DNA of 10,588 nt from Candidatus Saccharibacteria bacterium UBA5148. GTDB lineage: Bacteria > Patescibacteriota > Saccharimonadia > Saccharimonadales > UBA4665. This document shows positions 1 to 6,189 of the stretch, in pieces. Position 1 is the first letter of the stretch. Every line of letters begins with the position of its first letter. The translations under genes and the position numbers were made by a program. The notes below the pieces were generated by a model. The model was not told where the DNA came from and made no database searches. It was given only the letters and a program-made list of their open reading frames with translations. The stretch lies in contig DHXU01000010.1 in NCBI GenBank assembly GCA_002413835.1, positions 1-10,588 of the forward strand, given 5' to 3'.

Positions 1-902
1 ACGTTGCTATCAGTCGAGGTGACAGCGTCACTTAGCCACTCGCGGCCGGCATCAGTGGCCGTGAAGCTGCCATTTTCATGCTTCTGTACCAGCGGCTCAT
101 GTGCCGAATCTGTAGAATGGGTGGTGTCTGGTTCGGTAAGTGGCTGTCTGGCGGTTGGCTGTTCGTCTGACTGAACTGCGGGCTGGCTTCCATCCGCACT
201 TTCCGGCACTGGCGGCGACAGGTGTGTTGCGACTGGTGAAGCGGTCGTCAATGCAGAACTAGTGCGGCGCATGGCAAGCGTGTTCGATACCAGGCGCCAT
301 ATGACCTCGGAAATAGCATCTTCGCTGGTGCTGGCATCAACGATCGGCAGATTGCGCTGACTAGCCTCCCAGAGATACCCTGCCCGAACTCGCTCCAGGA
401 ATTGTTTATTAAGGTTATCAAAGCGCTCACCGCTGCCTCGGTCTTTGGCCCTGTCGACCAGAGTGTCGGCCGGCGCGTCCATGATGATACAAAGATCAGG
501 TTCGACACCATCGACGGCAAAGCTGATGATACTGTTGATCGTATTGTAATCGGGCACATCCCCCCGTCCGTAGTACTGTATAGCCAGCGTCGTCAGATAA
601 TTGCGGTCGACGACACAGATAATGCCCTGCTCAACGCTGTTTTTGATGACCTGGAGCGACTGCGAGCGAGCGGCATTATACAATAGGACTTCGGTACGGG
701 TGTTCATCGGATAGCGTGGGTCCTGCGTCAGCTGCCGGAGAGCCCGGGCCGTCAGGTCGCTTTGGCTGTCAGGTTCTCGCAGGACGCGCACCGGCAGACC
801 AGCTGCCTGCAGCCTGCGCGCTAACTCCTGGACCTGGGTGGTCTTGCCTACACCTTCAGGGCCTTCGAGGACGATATATTTTCCGCGCGGGGGGCTACTC
901 AT
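1..902 (-). CDS. tmk: Thymidylate kinase with C-terminal extension (partial at window edge)
   Basis: dTMP kinase, phosphorylating dTMP to dTDP with ATP in the cytosol. My reading from the ATG at 902 gives 300 codons without a stop to position 1, so the C-terminus lies outside the window. Visible motifs: P-loop GPEGVGKT (residues 14-21), REP (42-44) of the dTMP-binding loop, DRN (99-101), and a LID-like stretch DRGSGERFD (154-162) followed by FLERVRAGY (168-176). The kinase fold ends near residue 207, the usual family length. Residues 211-275 form a Pro/Ser/Thr/Gln-rich linker, and a new ordered-looking segment begins at about 279 (FTATDAGREWL). This suggests a fusion to a second domain; FAD-dependent thymidylate synthase (ThyX) is my guess, not shown here. 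The ATG overlaps the end of the upstream dcd-like gene by 8 nt, so translation is probably coupled. The GGT normally following REP is replaced by DSQ. Confidence 0.85.
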   Translation of the reverse strand, partial: MSSPPRGKYIVLEGPEGVGKTTQVQELARRLQAAGLPVRVLREPDSQSDLTARALRQLTQDPRYPMNTRTEVLLYNAARSQSLQVIKNSVEQGIICVVDRNYLTTLAIQYYGRGDVPDYNTINSIISFAVDGVEPDLCIIMDAPADTLVDRAKDRGSGERFDNLNKQFLERVRAGYLWEASQRNLPIVDASTSEDAISEVIWRLVSNTLAMRRTSSALTTASPVATHLSPPVPESADGSQPAVQSDEQPTARQPLTEPDTTHSTDSAHEPLVQKHENGSFTATDAGREWLSDAVTSTDSN

Positions 903-1608
903 AGGACAAACCTTCGATGACTGTCGGCATGACACGGACATCCTTGTAGGCTTTTGGTAGCATCATGTCTGGCGACCAGGTCTTGATGATTGTTTCCAGG
1001 TCGCTACCTTGCTGGTACTTGCCGCTGAATCCAGCGTCACGGCCCTGGCCATAGGATCCCCGGACTTCTCCGGTCGTATGGAAGACTGCCTGGGCGATGC
1101 GTTCGCCAACCGGTAGAATAACAGTCTCGCGCTCATTCAGATTATAAATTTCGAGAGTCAGGCGATTGATATAGCCGGGGTCGACCCAGCCGGCGTCGAA
1201 ACAGACGGCGATCCCGTTACGGCCCCAGCTGGAGCGTGATTTTATCTCATAAGCACCCGGCGGTTTGATACCGAAGAATTCGTGGGTATGGGCCAGGATG
1301 CGCTCGCGAGGTTTGAGCGCGATGACCGGATGGTCCAGCGGTATGTTCTTCTGCGGGCTGAAGCCGTTCAGCTTGCACCATTCGCCGTGCGGCATTGCCT
1401 TGTACGGTCCGTCGAAGTAGCGTTCAACGTCTTCCCTGTCGAACGGATTGTAAATCGTCCGCTCATTCATTTTCTCTATACGATAAAAATGATAGCCCAG
1501 TGTGACGTCCAGGCTGGCGTGGCTGACGTGTTTCAGGTCAAACGGATGGCAAACGATGTGGCCTTCGCTCATCGCCTTGGTAATATTGGTATTGCTGTAT
1601 ACTCCCAC
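895..1608 (-). CDS. dcd: dCTP deaminase / dUTPase-superfamily protein
   Basis: 237 aa. Family role: deaminates dCTP to dUTP (some members also hydrolyse dUTP to dUMP), feeding dTMP synthesis; active as a trimer. Seen: KSRSSWGRNGI (123-133) matches the nucleotide-binding RSS.gR.G motif; DAGWVDPGY (138-146) and TLEIYN (151-156) match the central motif, with Glu153 in the place of the catalytic Glu of E. coli Dcd (Glu138); GERIAQAVF (168-176) and the C-terminal SGKYQQGSD (195-203) match the late motifs. An insertion of about 25 residues near 50-90 makes it longer than the E. coli enzyme. The start is GTG at 1608, chosen because GGAGGAG lies 8 nt upstream (1617-1623). It ends TAG and overlaps the downstream tmk start by 8 nt, so the two form one transcript. 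Deaminase versus bifunctional activity cannot be told from sequence alone. Confidence 0.88.
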   Translation of the reverse strand: MGVYSNTNITKAMSEGHIVCHPFDLKHVSHASLDVTLGYHFYRIEKMNERTIYNPFDREDVERYFDGPYKAMPHGEWCKLNGFSPQKNIPLDHPVIALKPRERILAHTHEFFGIKPPGAYEIKSRSSWGRNGIAVCFDAGWVDPGYINRLTLEIYNLNERETVILPVGERIAQAVFHTTGEVRGSYGQGRDAGFSGKYQQGSDLETIIKTWSPDMMLPKAYKDVRVMPTVIEGLSYE

Positions 1609-1616
1609 AGTTGCTG

Positions 1617-1623
1617 CTCCTCC
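1617..1623 (-). promoter_or_regulatory. Strong Shine-Dalgarno deciding the GTG start of dcd
   Basis: GGAGGAG on the minus strand, 8 nt before the GTG at 1608. It is the strongest ribosome-binding site in the window and supports a GTG start. Confidence 0.8.
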
Positions 1624-1635
1624 ACAGTTATTGCT

Positions 1636-1665
1636 ATTTTAGCCTGTCGCATAGGCGGTCGGCAA
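1636..1665 (-). promoter_or_regulatory. Candidate sigma70-type promoter for dcd-tmk
   Basis: Minus strand: -35 TTGCCG (1665-1660, 4/6), 18-nt spacer, -10 TAAAAT (1641-1636, 5/6). The predicted start near 1629 leaves a leader of about 20 nt that just contains the GGAGGAG ribosome-binding site. A TTGACA lies further upstream, but no -10 sits at usable spacing from it. Confidence 0.45.
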
Positions 1666-1724
1666 TAGAGCGCATGCAAAATAGTAATGTGAAATTTACG
1701 CAAATAGGTGTCAAAGTGCTTCAG

Positions 1725-2351
1725 CTAATTTTTTCGGGCCATGACTTTGCTCACTTCCCGGATGCCAAGGTTGAATACGTCCCTCTTCGTTCCGCTGGCA
1801 TCTATCAGTACACCGCCGAACAACTCTGCCGATTGCCTGTAGCCGTCTATAACCCTCTGGTGATAGGCATCGGGTTGGCCTTCAAAATAGTCGCGCTTAC
1901 TGCCAGGCCTTCCGGCGAGCCGGCTGCGCAGTACATCAAGTCTAGCAACGTATATGAGCAGCAGATCGGGATCGAACAGCGCGAAGTCGCTCTCGATGAT
2001 CGGCTTGGCCTGTTCTGGTGACAGGCCGCTGGCACAGACCTGATAGCTCCACATCGATGCCGGGCTGCGGTCGACCAGGCAGGTTGTGCCGGCTGCGCGC
2101 CGCGCGGCGATATCAGCGGCTAATTCTGCATGAATCGCCTGAGATATAAGCAGATCCGTCAGCGCCGTCCGCGGAACGGATGACAATGAGACATCACGGA
2201 GCAGCTCACCGATCGGCGTGCCGCCATGGACGCGCGTCAGGTGTATGTCATGACCGTCGCTGCGCAAACTATCGGCGATCAGCCCTATCTGTTCCGTTTT
2301 ACCTACACCGTCAGGACCATCGAACATTAACAAACGACCGCTCTCAATCAT
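1725..2351 (-). CDS. Second thymidylate kinase-like protein
   Basis: 208 aa, normal length for bacterial dTMP kinase. P-loop GPDGVGKT (12-19), TRVHGGTPIGELLR (39-52) at the place of the TREPGGT.lGe.lR loop, DRS (94-96) followed by Q104 as in the family's AYQ, and a LID/helix segment RDYFEGQP (153-160) then YHQRVIDGYR (163-172). All core elements are present, so a deoxynucleoside-monophosphate kinase is well supported. The Glu-Pro of REPGG is Val-His here, while the other tmk in the window keeps REP but lost GGT; the two paralogues may therefore differ in substrate. The start ATG at 2351 has no Shine-Dalgarno, and in-frame upstream codons reach a stop soon; an extended -10 box ends 6 nt before the ATG. 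It is separated from rplA upstream by a terminator and from dcd downstream by about 115 nt. Ends TAG. Confidence 0.82.
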   Translation of the reverse strand: MIESGRLLMFDGPDGVGKTEQIGLIADSLRSDGHDIHLTRVHGGTPIGELLRDVSLSSVPRTALTDLLISQAIHAELAADIAARRAAGTTCLVDRSPASMWSYQVCASGLSPEQAKPIIESDFALFDPDLLLIYVARLDVLRSRLAGRPGSKRDYFEGQPDAYHQRVIDGYRQSAELFGGVLIDASGTKRDVFNLGIREVSKVMARKN

Positions 2352-2357
2352 AGAGAC

Positions 2358-2366
2358 AGTATGACA
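2358..2366 (-). promoter_or_regulatory. Extended -10 box implying a leaderless tmk-like mRNA
   Basis: Minus strand TGT CATACT (2366-2358), then exactly 6 nt (GTCTCT), then ATG. No -35 is visible because the rplA terminator hairpin occupies that position. Transcription would begin at or next to the start codon. The same arrangement is seen at 6284 and 8966. Confidence 0.45.
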
Positions 2367-2374
2367 CTACAACC

Positions 2375-2402
2375 AAAAACCGCCCAGAGTTTCCGGGCGG
2401 TT
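2375..2402 (-). terminator. Intrinsic terminator of the rplK-rplA operon
   Basis: Perfect 8-bp stem AACCGCCC (2378-2385) / GGGCGGTT (2395-2402) with a 9-nt loop. On the minus strand the stem runs into five T residues (2379-2375). It lies 45 nt past the rplA stop and before the next gene, facing the correct way. Confidence 0.88.
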
Positions 2403-2418
2403 ATAGCAAATACATGCT

Positions 2419-2450
2419 GAGCTAATGCTAGCGTGCGGAGCTTATGCTAG
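2419..2450. repeat. Short tandem direct repeat at the 3' end of rplA
   Basis: Two 13-nt copies, GAGCTAATGCTAG (2419-2431) and GAGCTTATGCTAG (2438-2450), differ at one base and have a 19-nt period. The second covers the rplA stop codon (2447-2449). Function unknown; possibly a local duplication. Confidence 0.6.
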
Positions 2451-3439
2451 TTGGCAGCGCTTGTCTCAACCGTAATAGACGGCCCCATCGAGGTCGACAT
2501 ATGGATGGCTTTGACGTAGTTGCTTTTGACGCTGGCTGGTTTATTTCCCTTGATGGACGCTAAGGCAGCCTGGGCGTTTTCGCTCAAACGGTCAACACCG
2601 AAACTGACCTTACCGATACCGAGGTGAACGATACCGGTGCTGTCGACACGGTATTCAACCCGGCCGGCCTTGGCTTCTTTGACGGCTTTGGCAACGTCAG
2701 CGGTGACAGTACCACTCTTCGGGTTTGGCATCAGGCCGCGAGGACCGAGCGTGCGGGCGTATTTACCAAGCTTAGCCATCTGCGATGGTGTGGCGATCAG
2801 GGTATCGAAGTCCATTGAGCCTTTTTCAAGGATTTTGGTGACTTCGTCGATACCGGCGATATCAGCACCGGCAGCTTTGGCTTTGGCGGCATCATCGACG
2901 TCAGCAAAGACGGCGACGCGGATGGTCTTGCCTGTACCCTGCGGCAGCACGAAGTTGTCGCGGATGTTCTGGTCGGCGTGGCGTGGATCGACGTTCAGAT
3001 TGATGTGCAGTTCGACGGTTGCGTCAAACTTGACCGGGCTGGTCTTGGTAGCCAGACCAAGTGCGTCGGCCAGGCTGTATGCCTTGCCGACTTCGATTTG
3101 CTCAGCTGCCTTACGGAAGTTCTTGCCCTGGCGCTCCAGACGGCTGCGCGTCGGGTTACTATGCTGCTTCGGCTTGTCGGCATCTTCGATTTCCTGCTGG
3201 ATGTTCGAAGCTTTGCGCTCTTCCTTTTCAGCATCTGCTTCGGCTTCGGCGATTGCCTTGGCGCTACGTTTGCCGGCCTTAGCCGTCGGCTCAGCCTTGT
3301 GTGTCTTAGCTTCGTGCTTCTCTTCGACGACTTCGACTGCTTCAGCGTCGGTAATCTGATCGGCGATTACTGCTTCGACCGGCTCTTCAGTCGGAAGTTT
3401 CTTTGCTCGCTTATCTTTCTTACTTGTTGTGTTTGCCAT
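2447..3439 (-). CDS. rplA: Ribosomal protein L1 (uL1) with long charged N-terminal arm
   Basis: 50S protein that forms the L1 stalk, moves deacylated tRNA out of the E site and, in other bacteria, represses its own operon by binding the mRNA. The start is placed at ATG 3439 because AAGGAGAT lies a few nt upstream; an in-frame ATG at 3493 lacks a site and would add 18 unlikely residues. This gives 330 aa against about 230 for E. coli L1. The L1 fold occupies roughly residues 97-330, with the signature LGPRGLMPNPKSGTVT at 231-246, DQNIR (156-160) and LPQGTGK (165-171). Residues 1-95 are a Lys/Glu/Ala-rich, probably disordered or helical arm absent from standard L1. The gene follows the 68-codon ORF in the rplK operon and is followed by a terminator. 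Ends TAG. Confidence 0.96.
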   Translation of the reverse strand: MANTTSKKDKRAKKLPTEEPVEAVIADQITDAEAVEVVEEKHEAKTHKAEPTAKAGKRSAKAIAEAEADAEKEERKASNIQQEIEDADKPKQHSNPTRSRLERQGKNFRKAAEQIEVGKAYSLADALGLATKTSPVKFDATVELHINLNVDPRHADQNIRDNFVLPQGTGKTIRVAVFADVDDAAKAKAAGADIAGIDEVTKILEKGSMDFDTLIATPSQMAKLGKYARTLGPRGLMPNPKSGTVTADVAKAVKEAKAGRVEYRVDSTGIVHLGIGKVSFGVDRLSENAQAALASIKGNKPASVKSNYVKAIHMSTSMGPSITVETSAAN

Positions 3440-3455
3440 AATTGTATCTCCTTCG
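3440..3455 (-). promoter_or_regulatory. Ribosome-binding site fixing the rplA start
   Basis: Minus strand AAGGAGAT followed by ACAATT and ATG (3439). It decides against the upstream in-frame ATG at 3493. Confidence 0.8.
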
Positions 3456-3506
3456 TGGTTGTAACGGCCGTCTCTCTGTGAACGGTCTCCCACAAATTAC
3501 TTGTTA

Positions 3507-3713
3507 TTAATCTTCTGTATGGACAGTTTGTGTACTGTCCAGGAATGCTTGCCACTGTTCGGGAGATGATTCCTGCATGCGGACCAGATTTTCTTCCATA
3601 TGCTTGGCAACTTCACCTGTCGATGTCGCGGCTCCGCCTATGTAGAACTCAGCGACTCTTACGAAATCTGCATCAGAATACTGCTCAGGTGTATGATCGA
3701 TTGAACGGGTCAT
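3507..3713 (-). CDS. Small unknown protein between rplK and rplA (68 aa)
   Basis: Not recognised. Begins MTRSIDHTPEQYSDADFVRV and ends in an acidic VHTED. Hydrophilic, no membrane segment or signal peptide; two or three amphipathic helices look likely (about 14-26, 34-47 and 50-59). Its ATG lies 2 nt after the rplK TAG stop (TAG-TC-ATG), which suggests translation by reinitiation; no convincing Shine-Dalgarno precedes it. It fills the gap between rplK and rplA that is short in most bacteria, and shares their transcript. Ends TAA, followed by about 67 nt with the rplA ribosome-binding site. It could be a ribosome- or transcription-associated accessory factor, but that rests on position only. 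A chance ORF cannot be excluded, though the coupling argues against it. Confidence 0.6.
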   Translation of the reverse strand: MTRSIDHTPEQYSDADFVRVAEFYIGGAATSTGEVAKHMEENLVRMQESSPEQWQAFLDSTQTVHTED

Positions 3714-3715
3714 GA

Positions 3716-4144
3716 CTATTCGACTTCGACGCCCATGCTGCGGGCAGTGCCGGCGACCATCTTTTTGACGGCTTCGACGTCGTCAGTGTTCATATCGTGG
3801 GCTTTTTCTTCAGCAATTTTCTGAAGGTCAGCTTGTTTGAGCTTTTTGCTGATCTTTTCAGTGTTTGGCTTGCCGGAACCCTTCTGGATACCAAGGGCTG
3901 CCCGGATGCGATCATCGGTTGGTGCGCCTACGACGCGGAATTTCATCGTCTTGTCGGTGTAGACCGTGATGTGTGCCGTGACGGTTGCGCCCTGCATGTC
4001 GCGGGTCAGATCGTTGAACGGGTTAATAAAATCCATCATGTTGACACCGTATTGTCCAAGGGTGCTACCAACTGGTGGTGCTGCGGTTGCGCGGCCGGCT
4101 GGGATTTTCATCTTCAGGTGCGCGCGTACTGGTTTTTCTGCCAT
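3716..4144 (-). CDS. rplK: Ribosomal protein L11 (uL11)
   Basis: 50S protein at the base of the L7/L12 stalk; its C-terminal domain binds the 23S rRNA GTPase-associated region and its N-terminal domain contacts elongation factors. 142 aa, the standard length. Seen: N-terminal PAGRATAAPPVGSTLGQYGV (15-34), matching the family's PAGkAtpapPvGpaLGq.Gv, then FND near 43-45 and TVYTDKTMKF (60-69); C-terminal domain with GSGKPN (89-94) and GTARSMGV at the end. ATG at 4144 is supported by AAGGAG 6 nt upstream. First gene of a transcript rplK - 68-aa ORF - rplA, with a promoter near 4253-4282 and a leader of about 100 nt. The usual upstream partners secE-nusG are separated from it by an oppositely oriented gene. 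Ends TAG. Confidence 0.97.
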   Translation of the reverse strand: MAEKPVRAHLKMKIPAGRATAAPPVGSTLGQYGVNMMDFINPFNDLTRDMQGATVTAHITVYTDKTMKFRVVGAPTDDRIRAALGIQKGSGKPNTEKISKKLKQADLQKIAEEKAHDMNTDDVEAVKKMVAGTARSMGVEVE

Positions 4145-4252
4145 ATTTTTCTCCTTATTTCGAACTTTGGGCCGTTGAAGCGTGGCTTACTGGTTCTCCT
4201 ACCTGTCTCTGTGTAATAGATAGTAGTGCGTAACAGATGTGATTGTACACTA

Positions 4253-4282
4253 AATATACTAAAATTCCTAGACTATTGACAA
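4253..4282 (-). promoter_or_regulatory. Candidate promoter of the rplK-rplA operon
   Basis: Minus strand -35 TTGTCA (4282-4277, 5/6), 18-nt spacer, -10 TATATT (4258-4253, 5/6). The start would be near 4246, giving a leader of about 100 nt before rplK. I looked for an L1-binding operator in the leader and could not define one. Confidence 0.65.
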
Positions 4283-4330
4283 TGGGTGTAATTAGCGCTT
4301 CAGATGGTGACGATAGTTTCGTACCAGCGA

Positions 4331-4367
4331 TATAATATGTTGTTGATTGTTATATTTGTGGTATGCT
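4331..4367 (+). promoter_or_regulatory. Candidate promoter elements for the JAMM-like gene
   Basis: Two overlapping possibilities. A consensus -10 TATAAT (4331-4336) has GTGACG 18 nt upstream (4307-4312, 4/6). An extended -10 TGG TATGCT (4359-4367) would start transcription around 4374, 5 nt before the ATG at 4379. No Shine-Dalgarno is visible for any start in this stretch, so a short-leader or leaderless mRNA is likely. Confidence 0.4.
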
Positions 4368-4378
4368 ATGCAATCATT

Positions 4379-5032
4379 ATGTCAACTATAGTCGAACATC
4401 TCCCGCAGCGGCAACTTGCACCGGAATTTGTCAAAGCATACGATAGATTGCCAGCAGTCCGGGAGATACCAACCAGACGAGCACTCAGAGGCATGCATAA
4501 TTCTGGCCCAAGGGCGATAGGCAGGACGATCACCATGCAGCTCTTGATCGCACATTTAGCCCGGGCTAAAAGTTCTACCCCAGAAATCGGTATAGCTTAC
4601 TATGGGCACGAAGCATATACGTTAGATATCGGTGAGGCCTCTGGTGTCGATGTGAACACCGATTGGGCACATGACAGCGAACAAGCTTCTATCTATCTGC
4701 ATACGCACCCCGACCCCGTAGAAGCCAGTTTCATGTGGGGCCCGAGCATATGCGACCTCGAAACTGCCCAGGAAGATCCCGCAGTTCAACTCATCGCCTC
4801 TCAAATTGGCCTAACGGTAATCCCAAGGCTTGCACAGCACCTATCACCCGGAAAGATGTGGTCAGACTACTATAATGAAAATCATAAGCCCGAGCTCTTC
4901 GGCTTCAACTGGAACTCCGGATTTACCTGGTATGATAATTTTATTCGTGAAGTCATCTGCCCCGCCCATGTATCATGGCAAGCAATTGACCCACGGTTAA
5001 CAATTGCCGAGGTCGCAGAACAGCTTCAGTAA
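4379..5032 (+). CDS. Unknown protein with JAMM/MPN-like metal-binding motif
   Basis: 217 aa from ATG 4379; the frame stays open to ATG 4304 (242 aa), which would add a hydrophobic stretch (MLLIVIFVV). I prefer 4379 because promoter-like boxes lie inside the extra 75 nt. Counting from 4379: Glu69 in PEIGIAYYG, then H108-T-H110-P in IYLHTHP, Ser123 and Asp126 in GPSICDLE. This recalls the JAMM zinc site (E, HxH, S-x2-D) of prokaryotic JAB peptidases and deubiquitinase-like enzymes, with the order and strand-like context right, but 12 residues separate the second His from Ser instead of the usual 7. A Trp/Tyr/Asn-rich C-terminal third follows (FGFNWNSGFTWYDNF). A zinc peptidase or isopeptidase is an inference. 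It stands alone, opposing both flanking operons. Ends TAA. Confidence 0.6.
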   Translation: MSTIVEHLPQRQLAPEFVKAYDRLPAVREIPTRRALRGMHNSGPRAIGRTITMQLLIAHLARAKSSTPEIGIAYYGHEAYTLDIGEASGVDVNTDWAHDSEQASIYLHTHPDPVEASFMWGPSICDLETAQEDPAVQLIASQIGLTVIPRLAQHLSPGKMWSDYYNENHKPELFGFNWNSGFTWYDNFIREVICPAHVSWQAIDPRLTIAEVAEQLQ

Positions 5033-5152
5033 GGCCCACTAGCCCACAGTGAACCTACATCCCTATTATTTGTAAGGATAAATTTACAGTAAGTTATTGC
5101 AGGTATTGCCATACGATTGCAGGCAGGACTCGAAAATGAAAATATACGTGCT
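5033..5152. other. Convergent gap between the JAMM-like gene and nusG
   Basis: 120 nt with no hairpin plus U-run on either strand that I can find. It holds two TTGCAGG copies (around 5096 and 5117). How the two converging transcripts end is unclear. Confidence 0.4.
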
Positions 5153-5701
5153 CTAGACGCGCTTGACTTGCAAACTGTCGAGCTCAACAGGAGTCTCGCG
5201 GCCGAACATGTTGACCAGGACTTTGAGTTTGCCCTTTTGGGGGTCGATCTCATTGATGGCGCCATCGAAGCCCTTAAACGGACCATCGGTGATAGATACG
5301 ACGTCGCCGATCTTGTAATCAATCTTATGCTTCGGCTGCTCCAGGCCCATGCGCTTCTGAATCTTTTCGATCTCGTCGTTGCCGAGGGGTGTCGGATCGG
5401 TGCCGGAACCAACGAAACCGGTGACAGACGGGGTGTTCCGGACGATGTACCAGGCGTCTTCGCTCATCTTCATCTGGACGATGACGTAACCCTGGAAGAT
5501 ACGCTTTTCGACGACGCGGCGCTTGCCGTTCTTGATCTCAATCATCTTCTCCTTCGGTACCAGGACCTGGAAAATCTTATCCTTCATGTCGAGTGAGTCG
5601 GCACGCTGGCGGATTGATTCGGCGACTTTTTCTTCGTAGCCGCTGTAGGTATGGATCGCGTACCACTGTTTGGTTGTATCGTATCGTTTGGAAATAGCCA
5701 T
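5153..5701 (-). CDS. nusG: Transcription elongation/termination factor NusG
   Basis: Binds RNA polymerase across the cleft, suppresses backtracking, and in other bacteria links polymerase to Rho or ribosomal S10. 182 aa, standard length. Seen: NGN domain from about 11 to 105 with WYAIHTYSGYE (13-23), VLVPKEK (46-52), RIFQGYVIVQM (67-77) and TPSVTGFVGSG (90-100); KOW domain from about 128 to the end with IGDVVSITDGPFKGFDG (131-147) and VNMFGRETPVELD (163-175). The typical FPGY is FQGY here. The ATG overlaps the secE stop (TAATG), so translation is coupled; AAGGAG lies rather far upstream, 14 nt before the ATG. No terminator follows before the converging gene. Ends TAG. Confidence 0.97.
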   Translation of the reverse strand: MAISKRYDTTKQWYAIHTYSGYEEKVAESIRQRADSLDMKDKIFQVLVPKEKMIEIKNGKRRVVEKRIFQGYVIVQMKMSEDAWYIVRNTPSVTGFVGSGTDPTPLGNDEIEKIQKRMGLEQPKHKIDYKIGDVVSITDGPFKGFDGAINEIDPQKGKLKVLVNMFGRETPVELDSLQVKRV

Positions 5702-6132
5702 TATTTTATTATGAACTCCTTAAATAGTTTGTCTAAACCGAAATCTACTATTGCCACGATGGCACCGAATAAAACCGAGAAGATGATGACAGCGTAGGTC
5801 AGACGTAAGGTTGTCAGACGGTCGGGCCAGCTGACCTGGCGTAATTCCGCAATGCTACTACGAAAGTATCGCGGGTAGAGTATGCGTCCGATAATACGGA
5901 AAACGCGGAATTTGCCAAGCTTGGCAAATGCCCGGCCTATCTGACGTAGTGGCCAGATGAAACCGTTCCCGAAGGCCGAAAAAACGTTTGGTTTCGCTGT
6001 GCCATCAGATACGCGCTGTTGCTGCGCCTTGGCGGTACGTTCGCGGACTGTCTCGCTGTTTGTTCGCAGCCGGCGCTTTACAGGCGCGGACTGATTATCC
6101 TGCTCCGACTCTAGATTCTTGTCATCAGCCAT
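5701..6132 (-). CDS. secE: Preprotein translocase subunit SecE
   Basis: Essential small subunit of the SecYEG channel in the cytoplasmic membrane, clamping SecY. 143 aa with one transmembrane segment (about 112-130) preceded by the conserved amphipathic helix and turn, ELRQVSWPDRLTTLRLT (96-112). This single-membrane core matches the short SecE of most bacteria; the first 90 residues are a polar arm (Gln/Arg/Lys-rich at 17-48, then basic/aromatic at 55-90) longer than usual. The start ATG 6132 is supported by AAAGGTGA a few nt upstream. Overlaps nusG by 1 nt and is transcribed with it. Its leader carries two promoter candidates and a terminator-like hairpin. Ends TAA. Confidence 0.93.
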   Translation of the reverse strand: MADDKNLESEQDNQSAPVKRRLRTNSETVRERTAKAQQQRVSDGTAKPNVFSAFGNGFIWPLRQIGRAFAKLGKFRVFRIIGRILYPRYFRSSIAELRQVSWPDRLTTLRLTYAVIIFSVLFGAIVAIVDFGLDKLFKEFIIK

Positions 6133-6154
6133 TGCTCACCTTTTGTTTAGCCTG

Positions 6155-6183
6155 ATAATATTCCGACGCCTCGCATATGTCTC
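6155..6183 (-). promoter_or_regulatory. Candidate proximal promoter P2 of secE-nusG
   Basis: Minus strand GAGACA (6183-6178, 4/6), 17-nt spacer, TATTAT (6160-6155, 5/6). The start near 6148 leaves about 15 nt of leader containing the ribosome-binding site. It lies downstream of the hairpin at 6190-6215, so its transcript would escape that hairpin. Confidence 0.45.
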
Positions 6184-6189
6184 TCATAT

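Noticed and set aside
1282..2021. Plus-strand open frames across dcd and the second tmk
   Set aside because: They overlap well-identified minus-strand genes and show no recognisable motifs.
2637..3359. Open frame of 240 codons on the plus strand
   Set aside because: It lies antisense to rplA, whose protein identity is certain; the long Ala/Ser-rich frame results from the Lys/Glu/Ala codons of the opposite strand.
4145..4246. L1-binding autoregulatory operator in the rplK leader
   Set aside because: I could not build the two-helix L1 target by eye; only small weak hairpins are visible.
4304..4378. N-terminal hydrophobic extension of the JAMM-like gene as a signal anchor
   Set aside because: The stretch is AT-rich, has no ribosome-binding site and contains TATAAT and TGGTATGCT, so it is more likely promoter DNA. 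It remains possible.
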